From Pyropia yezoensis (taxonomy: Eukaryota > Rhodophyta > Bangiophyceae > Bangiales > Bangiaceae): a stretch of 64,000 bases of DNA. The stretch's first letter is position 1, and every line of letters starts with the position of its first letter. Below the pieces are notes generated by a model. It had not been told where the DNA came from, made no database searches, and saw nothing but the letters and a program-made list of their open reading frames with translations. Both the position numbers and the translations under genes were made by a program. Positions 1-12,386 of this stretch are shown in pieces. Where the stretch lies: contig CM020620.1 of the NCBI GenBank assembly GCA_009829735.1, forward strand, positions 19,628,020 through 19,692,019, read 5' to 3'.

Positions 1-40
1 AGAAAGAAAAAGAAAGAAAAAGACAAAAAAAGAAGAGCAA
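1..40. repeat. Purine microsatellite (AAAGA-type)
   Basis: The window opens with repeated AAAGA/AAAAGA units. It is a low-complexity tract, and no gene is visible between it and the 3' end of the methyltransferase gene at 500. Confidence 0.8.
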
Positions 41-499
41 GGTGGCTCAGACGCGACATTGTGCCTCCCCCTTTGATTGGCAGTCTGCTGAATGCCCTGC
101 CCCTGTTCTGTCTGTTTCTTCGTCTTGACGACAGGGGGACAGCGTCTGGGGCGGGGGATGGCACCCATCGTCGGGAGGAGGGGGGGGTGTTGCCACGCTC
201 GCGGGGTGCCCTCCCCGCCCGGTCGGGCGTCCCCCCAGTGGCAGCGCACGGGGCCAGGATGGGGCGCAGTACGACGGTGGAGGAGGGCCCCGCGGGGATG
301 GGCCACGATGGGAAGACGGAGAAGTAGGCAGCGGCGGCACCGGCTGTGGCACCGCCACGCCTGTGCCGCCTCGGGCGCTCCCGCTGGGCCTATGCGGGGG
401 AAGAAGACGCGGTGCCCCACAACGCGTCGTTGCCGGCCCCCCCCAAGCAATGCTTCTGCGTCTGGCGCAGTCAGTGTCCTTTTTTTTTTGTTGTTGTTT

Positions 500-2773
500 T
501 CATACGGCCGCCGCCAGCCCCCCTCCAACGCAGTCACGTGGCAGTAACCCCGTTGCCCACCCCCCCATCCATCCCAGCAACCTCCTGGCGGGTGCGCCGC
601 CGGCAGCCGAACCAGCCGCCGCCGCGTCGGCGACAGGTGCAGCGTCCCCACCAGAGGGGGACGTCACCCTTTCTTGCGGTGGGGTGCCCGCCGGCGCCTC
701 GTCGGCCGCGGGCACTGGCGACGACGGCGGGTCGCCGACCGCCGACGCCCCTGCCGTCGGGGCCTCGGCGGCGGGCACGTCGGCGGCGGGGGTGGCCACC
801 ACCGCGGGTGCGTCGGCCGCGGGCGCGTCGGCGGCCGACGGCGTCGTCGGCACCGGCGGTGGCGTACCCGTCGGACCACCGCCGGCCACGGGCGGCGACG
901 GCGGCGGCGGGTTATCGTCTGCTGACTCGGCGGCAGTCACCGGGGGGGGGGGGGGGGCGTCACCACTCTGGAGACTGTCGCCGCGGTCGGGCGTAGGGGT
1001 TGCCACCGCTGGGCCATCATCGCCATCCCCATCGGGGCTCGCCGCGTCGGCCGGGTCGGTGGCTTGGACGGCAGGCGGCGCCCCCCCCGACGCCTCTACG
1101 CGCCGACCGTCGCTAGCTCCTGCGGGCGCCGACGCGAGCGACAGCGGCGGCGCGACAGACGGCTCCTCGTCCTCTGACTCCTTGTCCGTGTCTTCCGCCT
1201 TGTCGGCAGCATCGTCTGCGGCCGCTGCCGCCGCCACGGCAGCGTCTTGCCCAGGGGCACCGTCGCCCGCAGTGGCCGCCGGGCCCACCGGGCCGTCGTG
1301 GTCCAGCGGCGGCTCTGCGGGGGCACCGCCCAGCCGCCGGCGACGGCGCTCGAGGTAGTCGCGGACCTGCCCCCGCGACAGCCCCGCGTGCAGGTCGTAC
1401 CAGGCGGCGTCGCCCGTGGCGGCGTTTACCCCCGGCAGCGGCAGCCGCGCCTGGAGGGTGGATGCGGGTTGCCAGTGGGTGCCCGTCAGTGCGTCGGGGG
1501 CGGCCTCCCCAAACGGGCCGCTGTGGCCGAGGAGCTCTGGCGCGTGGGCGGCGGCGGCGGTGTGGAGCACCCCCTGGTCCACTGCCTTGAAGCGGAAGTA
1601 ACCGAGGCCCTCAAAGAGCCGGATGTGGTCGGGCGTCACGTTCTCCACTGACGCGTAGGGTGGACGCTCCGAGCGGTGGAGGCGGCGGAGAGAGGAGATG
1701 CAGTGCGTGTCTTGGCCCTCAATGTCCACCTATGCGCCGCGCGGCCGAAATGTATGCGGAAACAGACTCGAGAGGCACCACAGAGAGGAAGAGAGAGACC
1801 ACAACACGTCAGGTCGCACGAACAAGCTGTGGAAGATGCGCGCAGTGGCAGCACGATGGGCATGTCCGAAAACAGCAGACGACATGATGCCAGTCTGCGG
1901 CGCAGATCCATGTTCTCCTCTCAATATCCTTGCAGAGTCGCGAGCACTCCCCAACATCTCCCTTCCCATCCCCCCCGACCCTCATGCAATCCCCCCTACC
2001 AGCATGCCCCCCACCAGCCCTACCTTGAGCATATACGGCGTGCCATAGTCGCGGATGAGGGCGTCACAGGTTGTTGTCGGCACCGCAACGGCCTTGCAGT
2101 GCTCCATGTCCGCCACCGTCGCCGGCGAGCCGTCGGCGTGGCGGCACCCCCACTCGGGCGCAAACGACGACCACACGTCATTTTCAGTGGAGCGGTAAAA
2201 GGGCAGCCGCGTGCCGCGGGGGAGCTCGTGTGAGATGAGGCCCGTGCCGAGGAGCACCAGCGACCGGTTGGCAATGTGGTCTGCAAACGCCGCGCGGCCC
2301 GCAGAGACGAGCCGGGGGTTGGCCTCCACCGCCACCACCCGGTAGCCCGCCGCAAGGTACTGGCGCGTGTCTTGGCCGCTGTGGAAGCCCGCGTCGAGGA
2401 CGCACCGCCCGCCGGGGGCGTCGCAGTAGCGCTCCCCAGAGGGCCCCCGGGGGGCGGGCGGCGGGGGGTCCACCGGCGGGTCTGGGGCGGCGGGGGGGTG
2501 GCCGCCGCCCCGCGGCTGCAAAGGCGACGCGCCCGCGGCGGCGGCGGCGGCCAGCTGCGCGGCCGCCCGCGAGCGGAGCGGCTGGAACAGCTCGCTCCCC
2601 GCCGTCCACCGGGCGCCCGTCTCCGTCAGGAGCGCCACCGCCGCGCCGCCAACGACGACCCCCGCCAGGAGGATGACCGACAGCAGGCGGGCGGGCACTG
2701 GCGGCCGCCGGCCTCCGCTGCTGCTGCTGCCGCCGCCGCCGCCTCCGTCCGGTAGCCTCGCGTAGGGTGTCAT
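500..2773 (-). CDS. FkbM-family methyltransferase with N-terminal membrane anchor (two exons)
   Basis: Two exons: 2773-2024 and 1729-500, about 659 residues. Exon 1 starts at an ATG and has a hydrophobic segment at about residues 29-51 (ARLLSVILLAGVVVGG), suggesting a type II anchor. A SAM-binding region follows (CVLDAGFHSGQDT, then VVAVEANP). The intron has GTAGGG at the donor and GCATAG at the acceptor, and splicing rebuilds the FkbM signature LKVDIEGQD exactly across the junction, which is strong support. The family O-methylates sugars, lipids or peptides; an anchored form would act in the secretory pathway (inferred). After residue ~340 the protein becomes a long Ala/Pro/Asp/Glu-rich tail (for example EDTDKESEDEEP) of unknown role, longer than in usual members. 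It is divergent from the kinase gene to the right. Confidence 0.87.
1730..2023 (-). other. Intron of the FkbM-type gene (294 nt)
   Basis: The donor GT is at 2023-2022 and the acceptor AG at 1731-1730 on the minus strand. The join is in phase 0, between the Lys and Val codons of the KVDIEG motif. Confidence 0.85.
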
Positions 2774-5017
2774 GGGGGTATATGTGGGGGGGCTCTTACA
2801 GGAGGAGGAGGGGGGGGGGAAGGGGGCGCGTGGGCCAGGCCAGCCTCACGGAAATGGAAATCCTCAATGGTGTGGTGTAGCGGCCGGGGGTCGAACGACA
2901 GCCAGAGAGACGGGAGGGGGGAAGTGGGGGCAGAGCGGCCTGCCCACCCAGTGGAGGCACCCGGTGGTGGGTGCGTCACCGTCTGCCCGACGACGGGCGA
3001 CCGTCCAGCGGCGGCGGCAATTCCCACCGGGGAAAGGGACCGTCGGCGCCGCACCCGCCCGCCGACGTGCACCGCAGCGGGTCGTGTGGGCAACGCAGCC
3101 GGGCGAGCGGGCGGGCCTCAACCGGCCCACACCCCAGAGCGGGGGGGGGGGGGGTCGGGGGGGGACGCCACCACCGTGCCAGCTGCCCCGCCCACACGCC
3201 GCTGCGGCGCCACGCGCCGCCGGCCGCGGCGGGCCAGGCGACGCACCTCGTAGCAGAGCGGCCGGCAGCGGTGGCGACGCGGGGCGGCGGCCAGAGGCGT
3301 CGGCCGCCAAGGCCGGCCTCTCTGTCGCAGGGCGGTGGGCACGGTTTGCCCAACACGCACCGCTGCATCAGTCACCCTCCATGCCCCTCCCCCAAAAACG
3401 CACCGCCGCGACGCTTGCCGTAGCGACAACTGGCGGGCCCATGGCACCGCAGGCACCGCGGCGGTGGGAGGGCGCCACACGCCCGCCCCTCCGCTGGCCA
3501 GGGACACGCACTGGTCGCTGCGGCACCGTGGCTGCGACGGAGTGGCGCGCGCCCCATCCATTGACCACCACCGCCAGTTGCTCGTGCCACGGCGGGACAG
3601 GGGGGTGGGGTGCCACGAAGATCGGGACGGCGCTTCCCGAATCGGCACTGTCATTACAGTCGGCTACAGTGGATCAATGTGCTAAGTACTTCATAGACAT
3701 CTACTTTCGTGAAAAATTAACATGGCGTTGGACGACGCGCTGTGTCCGTTCTGCTGATCCTACTGTATCCCCGACGAGGTCCACCTGTCCGCGACCTTGC
3801 CCGAGACGGCCCCCCGCTCGGGGCGCAGTTCAAACCGACAAAAAAAGAAAACAGCTCCGCATCGAGCCGCCCCCCACACGTCGCCGCGGTTGTCGAAACA
3901 CACTGGTACGCTCTCCCGCGGCGGGGAAGGCGGGGGGCAATGAGGCATCGCCACGACGGGCGACCGCGTGCCATCCCCTTGGTTCCCTTCCCCACCCGTC
4001 GTCGGGGCGACTGGATTTGCCGCCACCAACCTCGACGGGATAGGCGTGCCGACCCCATCTGGCGGGAGGCCGGCGTCGGCGGTTTCGAATTTCTTCAACC
4101 TCCCCGTCCTTGTCGTAGCGTCGAGGCACCCCCCGCCCCCCGCGGGCGGTCGCCGCTTGGCGTGAGGCGTGGAAGGGTGGTGCCCCTCTCCCCCCCTCTC
4201 CGCCCCAACCGCCCATCGAGTTCGCAGCGTGGCCCCGTGGCGCTACGAGCCTAGCCGCCCGCGCCGCCTGCGCCGCCGCTGCCGCGCGGCGGTGCGCGGG
4301 CGGCGGCGCCACCGCCGTTTGCCTGTGGCTGCCAAACGTCGCCCGCGTGGCGTGGCGTGGCCTGCGTGGCGCGGGCGGGAGGGAGGGAGGATGGGGGTGG
4401 GCATGTAGGGGGGGGGTGTGGTGGCGGTTGGGTTGCTATGGGAAGGCGGCGCCGGCGGGCGGGGGCGAGGGAGGTGTTCGCAAGAGAGAGGGCGGGGCGG
4501 GGAGCGACAGCTGCCATCCCGCGCACAGCGACAGGCGTGGTAGGCGCCCAGTACCTTCCCCGGGGTGGTGTACGCCGCCGATGCCGTGCGTTTGGGGGCG
4601 GCGGGGGGGAGGGGGTGAGACAGCGCCGCGCCGACTAGTATTACCGGCGCGGGCGGCGACGACCGGCCACCGCGCTGGCCCATCGTTCACTGTGGGGTGC
4701 GTGGCCGGGTTTGTGCTTCCCACTTGGCGCTTCCCACGCCGCCGACCGTCGCAGGTCCACAGGGGCACCATAGCCTCCCACCGCATCGGGTCGGGCCGCC
4801 GCTGAGGGAACCCTTGACCTTGCTCGCCCCTCTTCAACCCCTCCCCCCGGTCCCTTTCATTCGCTTTGATTGCCCCTCCTGGTTGCCGCCGACTTGGTTG
4901 CGCGTACTCTGCTCCCTCCCTCACCCACCCCACCATCACCTCTTTACCGCTTGTCCCCCACTCTTGAGCCGCCCACGCTCCCCACCTATCCCCCTCGACA
5001 CCTCCCCGGCGCTCTCC
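2774..5017. promoter_or_regulatory. Divergent intergenic region between two host-like genes
   Basis: This 2.2-kb space separates two genes transcribed away from each other, so it should hold both promoters. It is very GC-rich with poly-G runs. An unusually AT-rich island lies at about 3650-3725. Long open frames exist on both strands, but they look like compositional artefacts with no recognisable domain. No TATA box could be assigned. Confidence 0.45.
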
Positions 5018-8000
5018 ATGGCGCACAACTGCCGTGGCGGCTGTGGGAGCTGTAACCACCCCAGCGCCGTCGGCGGGTTCAACGCCGCCGCTGACTTTGC
5101 CGGCCGGTCGGCCGCGTCGGTTGCTGCCGAGCTGCCGCGCCCGCCCTTTTCCATGGCCCCCAGCGGCCCTTTGCGAGCGGTCCCGCCGCCACCACCTGGC
5201 GGTGGTGGCAGCGGCGGCGGCGGCGGCGGCGGTGGCGGCGCGCCCTCGCCCTCCCCCCGGTCTCCATCGGGTTCCCCCGCCTCGGCCACGTCGCTGACGC
5301 GGTCGCTCGTGTCCCTCGCTGACGCCGCCCGCTCCCGGCGGCTGCCTACGTCGCGGGTGATTGACGCGGCGGTGCTGGCCGCCCCACGGGCGGCGGGGGC
5401 GTCGCCCGCGGCGGCGGCGGCGGCCGCCGACGTGCTCGCCCTCCTCGCCGTGGACGCAGAGGCGGCGGCGGCTGTCGCCCAGCGGCCGCAGCTGCTGGCC
5501 CTCCTCCGGGATGTGCTGCAGTATGGGCGCGCGGCGGGGGGGGAGGCGGGGGGGGGGCTCCCACCGAGCTGGGCCGCCGCCCCGCCCGCCGACCGCAGGG
5601 CGGGGGCGGCCGCCGCGGCGCGGGCGGTGCGGAATTTGGCCGCGGCGGGGCCGGGGGTGGCCGGGGCGCTGGCGCGGGCGGGCGTCCTGCCGCCGCTGCT
5701 GGCCAGCCTGACCGCGTCGGCGGCCACCGGGGACGCCCAGGGGGGGGGGGGGGGACGCAGGCCGAGCCCGCTTGCCGCGCGCCCGCCGCCGCCGACGGGG
5801 CCTCCCGCTGACGCGTCGGCGGCGACGGCCAACCTGGTCGCCCACGGCGGCCCGCTGGCGTCGTACGCGGCCAAGCACGGCGCCATTGAGGCGCTCGTCA
5901 CTGCTGTCGCGTCTTCGGCGTCCTGCTCTGCCCGCGGCGGCGGCGGCGGCGGCGGCAGCGGCACCTCCAAAGAGGACGCCGACGCGCTCTTCCACTCCCT
6001 CCGGGGCCTCACTGCGTTTGCCGGGTCGGGCCGGTGGCACCCGCGGCTGACCGCCGACCGGCGGCTGCTGCCCGCCGCGGCGGGGCTTCTCGGCACCCAC
6101 TCGGACGCCGGGGTGGTGGGGCAGGCGGCGATGCTGCTGAGCCTGCTGGGCGGCCAGCCTGGCGCGGCCGCCGCCCTCCGCGACGCGGGGCTGGTGGACC
6201 TTGTGGCCCGCCGGCTAGGGAGCCTCCGCTCCCCACCAGGGGGGGGCAATGTCGCGGCGCTGCCCCCCGAGGTCCGCGCCGCGTTTGTCGCAACGCCCCA
6301 GGGGGGGGTCGCCGCCTCCAGCACCGCCCTCCGCCCGCTTATCCGCCTGCTGGCGGTGCTGTGCTCGCCGTCGGCGACGGCGGGGGCGGCGGGCGCCGCG
6401 GCGGTGGGTGCGGGTGCGGGTTCGGGGGCGACCACGCCCGCCGCGGCCGCCGCGCGTGCCCTCTCCATGGGCGCCGCGTGCGCGCTGCTGGCGGCGACGG
6501 ACGCGCCCAACGCGCCAGAGTCGCTCAAGGCCGACGCGACCACCGCTCTGCGGGTGCTCGCTGCGGCGGGTCACCCACACCGAGCGCTGGTGTTGCGGCA
6601 GGCCGCAGCGCGCGTGGGGGTGGCAGCCGCCGCCGGGCGCACCGTTAATGGGTACGTTGGCGAGCGTGATTCTTTGAGAGGGCGAGTGGATTGCGGGCGA
6701 TGGAGAGGGAAGGGCTGGGGCCAAGCTGGGTGCTGCATGGCTGTCATTGCTCCTCACTGCGGTCTGGAGGACCTCAACGTGTTGCGATGGGGGGATGGCG
6801 CACTGCGATGCTGACGTTCATGGTGACGAGCCTCGCTGGCCGTGCTCTCGTGCTGTTGTCTGTTGTGGCGTTTGTCTCTCGCTACGTGTCGGCGCTGCCC
6901 ACCATACCGTTCTCCCACGGCCCAGTCTGTACGACCTTGCCTCCCGTATCCGCGCAGACGCGTCAGGCGGGCGTCCCCCTTCTGTCCCCGCCTCTCCTGC
7001 TGGAACCCGCCGCCCGTCCCCCCTCGCATCGCCCGCGTCTGCTGGTGCGGCCGCCTCGTCACCCGGCGTGCCCGTTGCGCCCGTGTCCCTTGCGGGCCTC
7101 TCTGCCGCGCTCAGTCGCCTACAGGCGGCGGTGGCGGCGCCCGACACGGTGGCCCCCGCAGGCGCCCTCGGCGCCGCGTCCCCCGCGCCGGCAGCGGTCG
7201 CCGCCGTAGCCGCCCCATTCCGCCCTTCGGGGCGAGTGGTGTCCGTGGCGCCCGCCGCCGGCGCCGCCATGCGGTCGGCTGCATCGGCGGCGGCAGGCGT
7301 GGCGGCGGCGCTGCCGCGGGCCGTCACGTCGGCGGCGGGGAGCCAGGCGGCCAAGTCGGCAGCTGCGGCCGGGGGGGCCGCTGCCGCGTATCTGGGCGGC
7401 GCGATTGGTCAGTTGGGCAGCCTCCTGTCGCCGGCTGCGGCGTCAGGCCCAAAAGAGGAGGCGGCGGCGGCCGCGGCGGCCGCGGCGCCAGCCGGTCACC
7501 GCCGGAACGTTTCGTCACCGGCAGCGGCGCCTGCAAAAGAGCAGCGGCCATCGCCTGCGCCTCGGCAGTCACCACCACCACCTTGGATGGTGGCCTCGTC
7601 TCCGTCACCAGTTGGCAGCGAGTGCAGCGCAGAGAGCCCTCGTGAACGCCGACGCGAAGCAAGGGAGCCTGGGGTACTGGAGGCGCAACAATTTGAGCTG
7701 GGCCAGGTGCTTGGCCGCGGCGGCTACGGCACCGTGGTGCTCGCTCGCAACGTACGCACTGGCCAGCTGGTGGCGATCAAGCGCTTTCATGCGGACGCGG
7801 CCAGCGATGCGACCGCTCTAGCGGAACTCAATTCTCGCGCGGTCAAGGAGCAGCGCGTCTGGGCGGGTCTTAGTCATCCAAACGTTGTCCGGTACCTGGG
7901 CTGCTTTACGGACGAGTCTGGCGCCCTGTCCCTGGTCGTCGAGTATGTCAACGGCTGGTCCCTTGCCGAGCACGTGGCGCAATATGGCTCCTTCCCTGAA

Positions 8001-8492
8001 CCGCTGGTCGCCGAGATCACTCGCCAGCTCATTGACGGCCTCGCCTACCTTCACAGCCGCGGAGTGATCCACCGGGACCTGAAGCCTGCAAACGTGCTTG
8101 TAACCCGGGATGGGGTGATCAAGATCTGTGACTTTGGTGTGTCGGCTGCCCCGTCGGTTCCCGGCATCAGCGGCCGCACTGTGTGTGGGACGCCTCACTA
8201 CATTGCGCCCGAGGTGATTGAACAGCGGCCGTACGCGGCGTCGGTGGATGTGTGGTCCCTCGGTTGCACGGTCATGGAGCTGGCGACGGGACGGCGGCCG
8301 TGGCATGAACTGACGGCCATGAGCGCGCTGGTGGCCCTGTCCAAGAGCCGCCGCCCGCCATTGCCGTCGGGGCTGTCGTCAGCGTGCCGCAGCTTCCTGT
8401 CGGCGTGCTGGGTGTGGGACCCGGCAGCGCGAGCAACAACGTCACAACTGCGGCGCCATCCGTTCATTGCCTCGGCGGTTAAGAAGGGTTAG
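5018..8492 (+). CDS. ARM-repeat / Ser-Thr protein kinase fusion (MAP3K-like)
   Basis: Two exons: 5018-6651 and 6926-8492, about 1066 residues. The chosen ATG is preceded by a cytosine-rich leader and followed by G. The N-terminal half (about residues 85-540) contains degenerate armadillo-type helices, for example RAVRNLAAAGPGVAGALARA and GQAAMLLSLLGGQPGAAAAL. An Ala/Pro/Ser-rich linker follows. The C-terminal kinase has a glycine loop GRGGYGTV, catalytic Lys830 (VAIK), HRDLKPAN with Asp929, DFG with Asp947, and GTPHYIAPEVIE with WSLGCTVMELATG. This pattern is closest to STE11/MAP3K kinases. All catalytic residues are present, so it should be active, phosphorylating a downstream kinase in the cytoplasm (family knowledge). 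Plant MAP3K-epsilon carries kinase and ARM regions in the opposite order. Confidence 0.9.
6652..6925 (+). other. Intron of the ARM-kinase gene (274 nt)
   Basis: The donor is G|GTACGT and the acceptor is CCCAG|T. Exon 1 leaves two bases and exon 2 supplies the third, so the frame joins exactly (phase 2). The intron contains stops in the exon 1 frame. Confidence 0.82.
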
Positions 8493-10436
8493 AGGCGAAG
8501 AGGGGGGGGGAGGATGTGTGGGGCATGGCCACGCTCGCCGCCTTGGTCCTACGACCGAGGTGGAGGCCCATCAGCGGTGTGTCCTTGGTCGTGCGGTAGT
8601 TTTCGTTCTTGTCGTATTCCCTCGCATTCCATACGAAGTACTTTGCTCAGCCCTCCCGCGCTGTAAAGACAAGGCTCTTTGGCGATGTCGAGGACCCGGC
8701 ACGTGTCAAGTTATCCTGGTGGGGAAAGGATGGTTGAGCCCCCGGGAAACACTATATCATTCTATGCATGTATTAGGCACAAATCTTTCCCTAAGCATGC
8801 CGTTTAAGTCAGCTCCCGCCCCAGTCTATAGGAGTTAGAATCGTCCCATTCGTGGATATACTGGACAGGAAAGGTAGTCTCATCTAAGTGAAGTTCATGA
8901 CGAAGAGAGGTGCCTATGGTGCGTTGCACAAAAAAGATACATGGAGGTTCTTCTCGGCTCGGGCCCGGGTAGGAGACCGGCCATGACGGGGTTGGCGGCG
9001 GCCATGCTGACAGAAGGATCACAGTGCCCCACGAGAACTCATGAGGTCCGTGTGTCTCCCGGCCGGTGTACCTCTCTCAGGGGCACCCCGCGTGGACCGG
9101 GTGCCGTCGACCCTGAAATGGGGCCGTCCTTTTCGCACTTCTTTGCCCGGCTCGGGGGTCGGTCCGGGCCCATGTGCAAACTGAGGCTTGGAAGAGGGGT
9201 GCTCGATTTACGGGAGGAGCCCGGGGAAGGTTGGAGGCCATTGTTTTGAGGACTTTTTTCCGTGTGGGGGTCCCTGTTTTTGAGAACGCTGTCCTTGAGG
9301 GAAATGGTCCATGTCATGGGCTCGTTTGATTGGTCCACGAAGAAGCCTGGTCTTCATGTGCCCCTTGCCTGTTTAGGTTCAGGCATCTCTGGCACGCCCC
9401 CCCCCGACTCATGATGAAGGAGCCTCTCCCCCCCCTTCCCCTCCTGGACCCTTCTTCTGGACTGGACGCCTTGGGGAGACAAAAACTGACCCGCCCCACG
9501 CCTGCCGCGTCGGTCCCCGATGCCGGGACTTCGGCGGGGCACCTCCCGTGCATAGAGGGCGGCCGAGAGGGGACCAGGGCCCAGAGGGATACTTGACCGC
9601 ACGCGCCAACGTGCGCGACCAGCGGAGGCGATGGGGACCGCTCCCCGCGCATCTGTGGCATGGGGGTGTTGATGCTTCGTATTAGAGGAGAGGCGGGCAG
9701 CACGAAGGTCCTTGCTGATGTTTTGTCCGTAAAGAAAACTGTGTCTCTCCCGAGACCCCCCGAAAGCAGCTCCAGCAACGCCCTGCTCCTGCTTTACCTC
9801 ACATCCTCTCTTCCCACCCGCACCAAGCCAAGTGCTCAGCCAAGCCAAATAGCTCCCGCTTTCCCGGGAGAACCTCCGCGTCGGCCGCACAGCCACCCTG
9901 AGCTCGGCCGGGCAAGCCTGCCCCTCCTACGACAAAAAATCAGCGCCGGCGGCGCCAGTAACACCGCCACCGTCGACGCCGTCGCCCACCCCGTTCCATG
10001 TACAATGGTTACTTTACCCCAGCTGCCGTACCCCCAGGCCGCCTAGAGCTCTCCCCATACCCCCGCTCCTTTCCTCCCTCTATCAACCCAACCGCCATTG
10101 AACAGCGCGTGTCGCTATCGCGGGCACCCTCCCTCGATCAAAAACCATCCCCGCCGCCGCCACCAGGCGCACTCCCCTACACCACAACAAAAAAGGCCGT
10201 CAACCACTGCCCCTCTCTGCCCCGAAAAATCGTAGCCATCACCGCCGCTGCAGCTGCGGTCACCATGGCCGCCTCGTCGACCACGGCGGCCGCCACCATG
10301 AACACCCAGGCCCGCGGGGCCGCCGCCGCCCCGGGCACCGGCACACGCAGGGTGGCCACGACCTCCGCCTCGGCCGCCGGGCAGGCCGCCGCAGCAGCCG
10401 ACGCCATCAGCGTCGTCGCCGTCCCCGCCGCCGCCG
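8493..10436. other. Intergenic, no gene recognised
   Basis: The composition is mixed and several short open frames on both strands lack any recognisable domain. It contains a 20-base match (about 8925-8944, gttgcacaaaaaagatacat) to the promoter-like repeat found at 11.6 and 63.5 kb. Nothing else is supported. Confidence 0.6.
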
Positions 10437-10905
10437 TCATCGCCGCCGCCCCCCCCCCCCCCCCCCAACACGCCGTCGTCGCTGCTGCCGTCGATGCCGC
10501 CGCCGCCGCTGACGTCGCCGAGCCCTCCCCCGCCCCCCCCCCCGACACGCAGTCGTCGCTGCCGCCGTCCATTCCGCCGAAGCCGCTGACGTCGCCGCCG
10601 CCATCCCCGCCCTCCCCCCCCCAAAACTCTTCGTCGGCGACGCCACTACCGCCGCCGCCATCGCCGTTGCCACCGCCGCCACCGCCGTCCCCCCCCTCCC
10701 CCCCCCGAACTCGCCGTCGTCGCCGCTGCCGCCGACGTTGCCACCGCCGCCGACGCCACCGCCGACGCCACCGCCGCCGCCGCCGCCGCCACCGCCGCCG
10801 CCGCCGCAGCCGCCGTCGCCGCCGTCGCTGCTGCTGCCACCGCCGTCGTCGCCATCGTCGTCGTCGTCGTCACCGTCGTCGTCGCTGAGCCCGCCGTCGT
10901 CGATG
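10437..10905. repeat. CCG/GTC trinucleotide-rich low-complexity tract
   Basis: This is a long imperfect run of CCGCCG and CGTCGT triplets with embedded poly-C. It is open in several frames on both strands, encoding Pro-, Ala- or Gly/Asp-rich strings, so frame openness is not evidence of a gene. Confidence 0.75.
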
Positions 10906-11266
10906 CTGCCCGCGGCACCGGTCCGACCCCCCGTGTCGTGGCCTACCCCGCCGGGTGTAGCCCCCTCCCGCCGTCTCACTTAATGAGCACGCTGGCAGGG
11001 TTTCCCGAAAGGGACCCACCTGTAGCATCCCTGGCCCCGACTTGGCGCCGACCCGGGACTACAACCAGAGGGCACCAGGTGCCAGAACACGCCCGCCGTG
11101 TGGTGATGGTTGGCGGCCGTGGCCCGTGCCCGGCACTGGGATGCGGTGGACTACGCTATCCACACGTGAGAGAGGGATTGCTGATGGGTTTTTGCATACT
11201 TGTGAGGGACTTGATTTGAGAGAATTTGAGTGTGAGATTAGTGAGTGGGAATAGAATTAGTAGTGA

Positions 11267-11311
11267 TAGTGGCCCCCGACCTGACGAGGTTAGACTCGGG
11301 TCGGGGCCACT
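11267..11311. repeat. Inverted repeat (hairpin-forming)
   Basis: GTGGCCCCCGACC at the left pairs with GGTCGGGGCCAC at the right, with one bulge and an ~18-base loop. It is flanked by an AT-richer, GATT/AGTG-rich stretch. It could be a 3' structure or part of a foldback element; the function is unknown. Confidence 0.6.
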
Positions 11312-11611
11312 CGGGGGTATGGGGGGGACTACCTGGCCAACGTGCCGAGGCTCCCCCAGATGCACGTTAAGAGGGACAGCGAGGCGCCCTTGGCCCGCGC
11401 CCTCAGGAAAAAGACAACTGCGCGTTTGCTTTCCTCTTCCCCGTGTGCACTACCGTGCGTATCTGTTTGCTCTGCGAGCAGGCACGTGAGGCAACAGGCA
11501 TACCATTCTCGTAGTTCCCCTTTCTGTGTTACCTGTCCCTTTCCCCCGAGGGATATTGACACGTGTCTGAGAGGATCGAGTTTTATACCACACCACCACC
11601 GCTCATGTGGG

Positions 11612-11737
11612 GCCCATTACACCGGGCCATTCCGTCAAGGCACCTGATTGGCTCTGGCCTGTGGCCCGAAGGTTCTCGGAGGAATGATAAAAGAACGCTC
11701 CGTGTATCTTTTTTCTGCAACGTACCATACAAGTCAT
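11612..11737 (+). repeat. Promoter-like dispersed repeat, copy A
   Basis: It shares an ordered set of blocks with the reverse complement of 63538-63655: CATTACACCGGG, GGCACCTGATTGGC, GTGGCCCGAA, GTATCTTTTTT and TGCAACGTACC. The ATTGG block is an inverted CCAAT-type box, and ATAAAAGAA about 40 bases later is TATA-like. It probably derives from the regulatory end of a mobile element (inference). Confidence 0.6.
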
Positions 11738-12251
11738 GCTGTCCATTGAACTATTTACTGTCAACCAGACGCGATCTGGATGCTCCTGCCGCTTCGCCTG
11801 CAGCATCTCGCCGGATCTGAACCTGACGAAAGCCCGAGCCCGGAACGCCCGGGTGTCTGCTTGACATATGCGCGTCCCGCCGCGTTCGGACAGCCCGGCG
11901 TCGAGTCGGGGCGTTTCTCGGGAGCGCATCCGAGACGTTCTGTGCAACCGAACCGTCAGTGCTGGATAGTGGCGTCACTGCCGCGTTCTTTCATCACAGA
12001 TGCTCCCGAGGACAGCATACGTCATGTTCTCTCCTCTGGTGTACTCTCACTGGCGTTCCGTTATCGATTCGTTGTCTCATTGAGAGGGTTTCCTAGGCGT
12101 TTCCTGGCCTGCAATGTGTATTTCCTGGGCCAAATAACCAGCATAAAAACCGGGTTATTGTCCGTAGGAAACGGTCCGCGGCCGACGCCGCCGACGCGGT
12201 GCCGACCGCGATCGCCAGCTCAGGCTGAAAAGTTGCGCACCAGCTGGCACC
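11738..12251. other. Intergenic, no gene recognised
   Basis: The sequence is unique-looking with mixed composition and only short open frames without recognisable domains. Confidence 0.5.
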
Positions 12252-12386
12252 GCGTGGCGGCGTGGCGGCGCCGCGCCGCGGTGGCGGCGTGGCGGCGTGG
12301 CGGCGTGGCGGCGTGGCGGCGTGGCGGCGTGGCGGCGTGGCGGCGTGGCGGCGTGGCGGCGTGGCAGCGTGGCGGCGTGGCGGCAG
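12252..12386. repeat. Octamer minisatellite (GTGGCGGC)n
   Basis: About fifteen nearly perfect tandem copies of an 8-base unit. Because 8 is not divisible by 3, all three frames read the same eight-residue cycle (VAAWRRGG on the plus strand). The long open frames across it are therefore artefacts. Confidence 0.9.

Noticed and set aside
2772..4043. 423-residue plus-strand frame upstream of the kinase gene
   Set aside because: Low-complexity composition, no domain, and it lies in the divergent intergenic region starting within the FkbM gene's start codon area.
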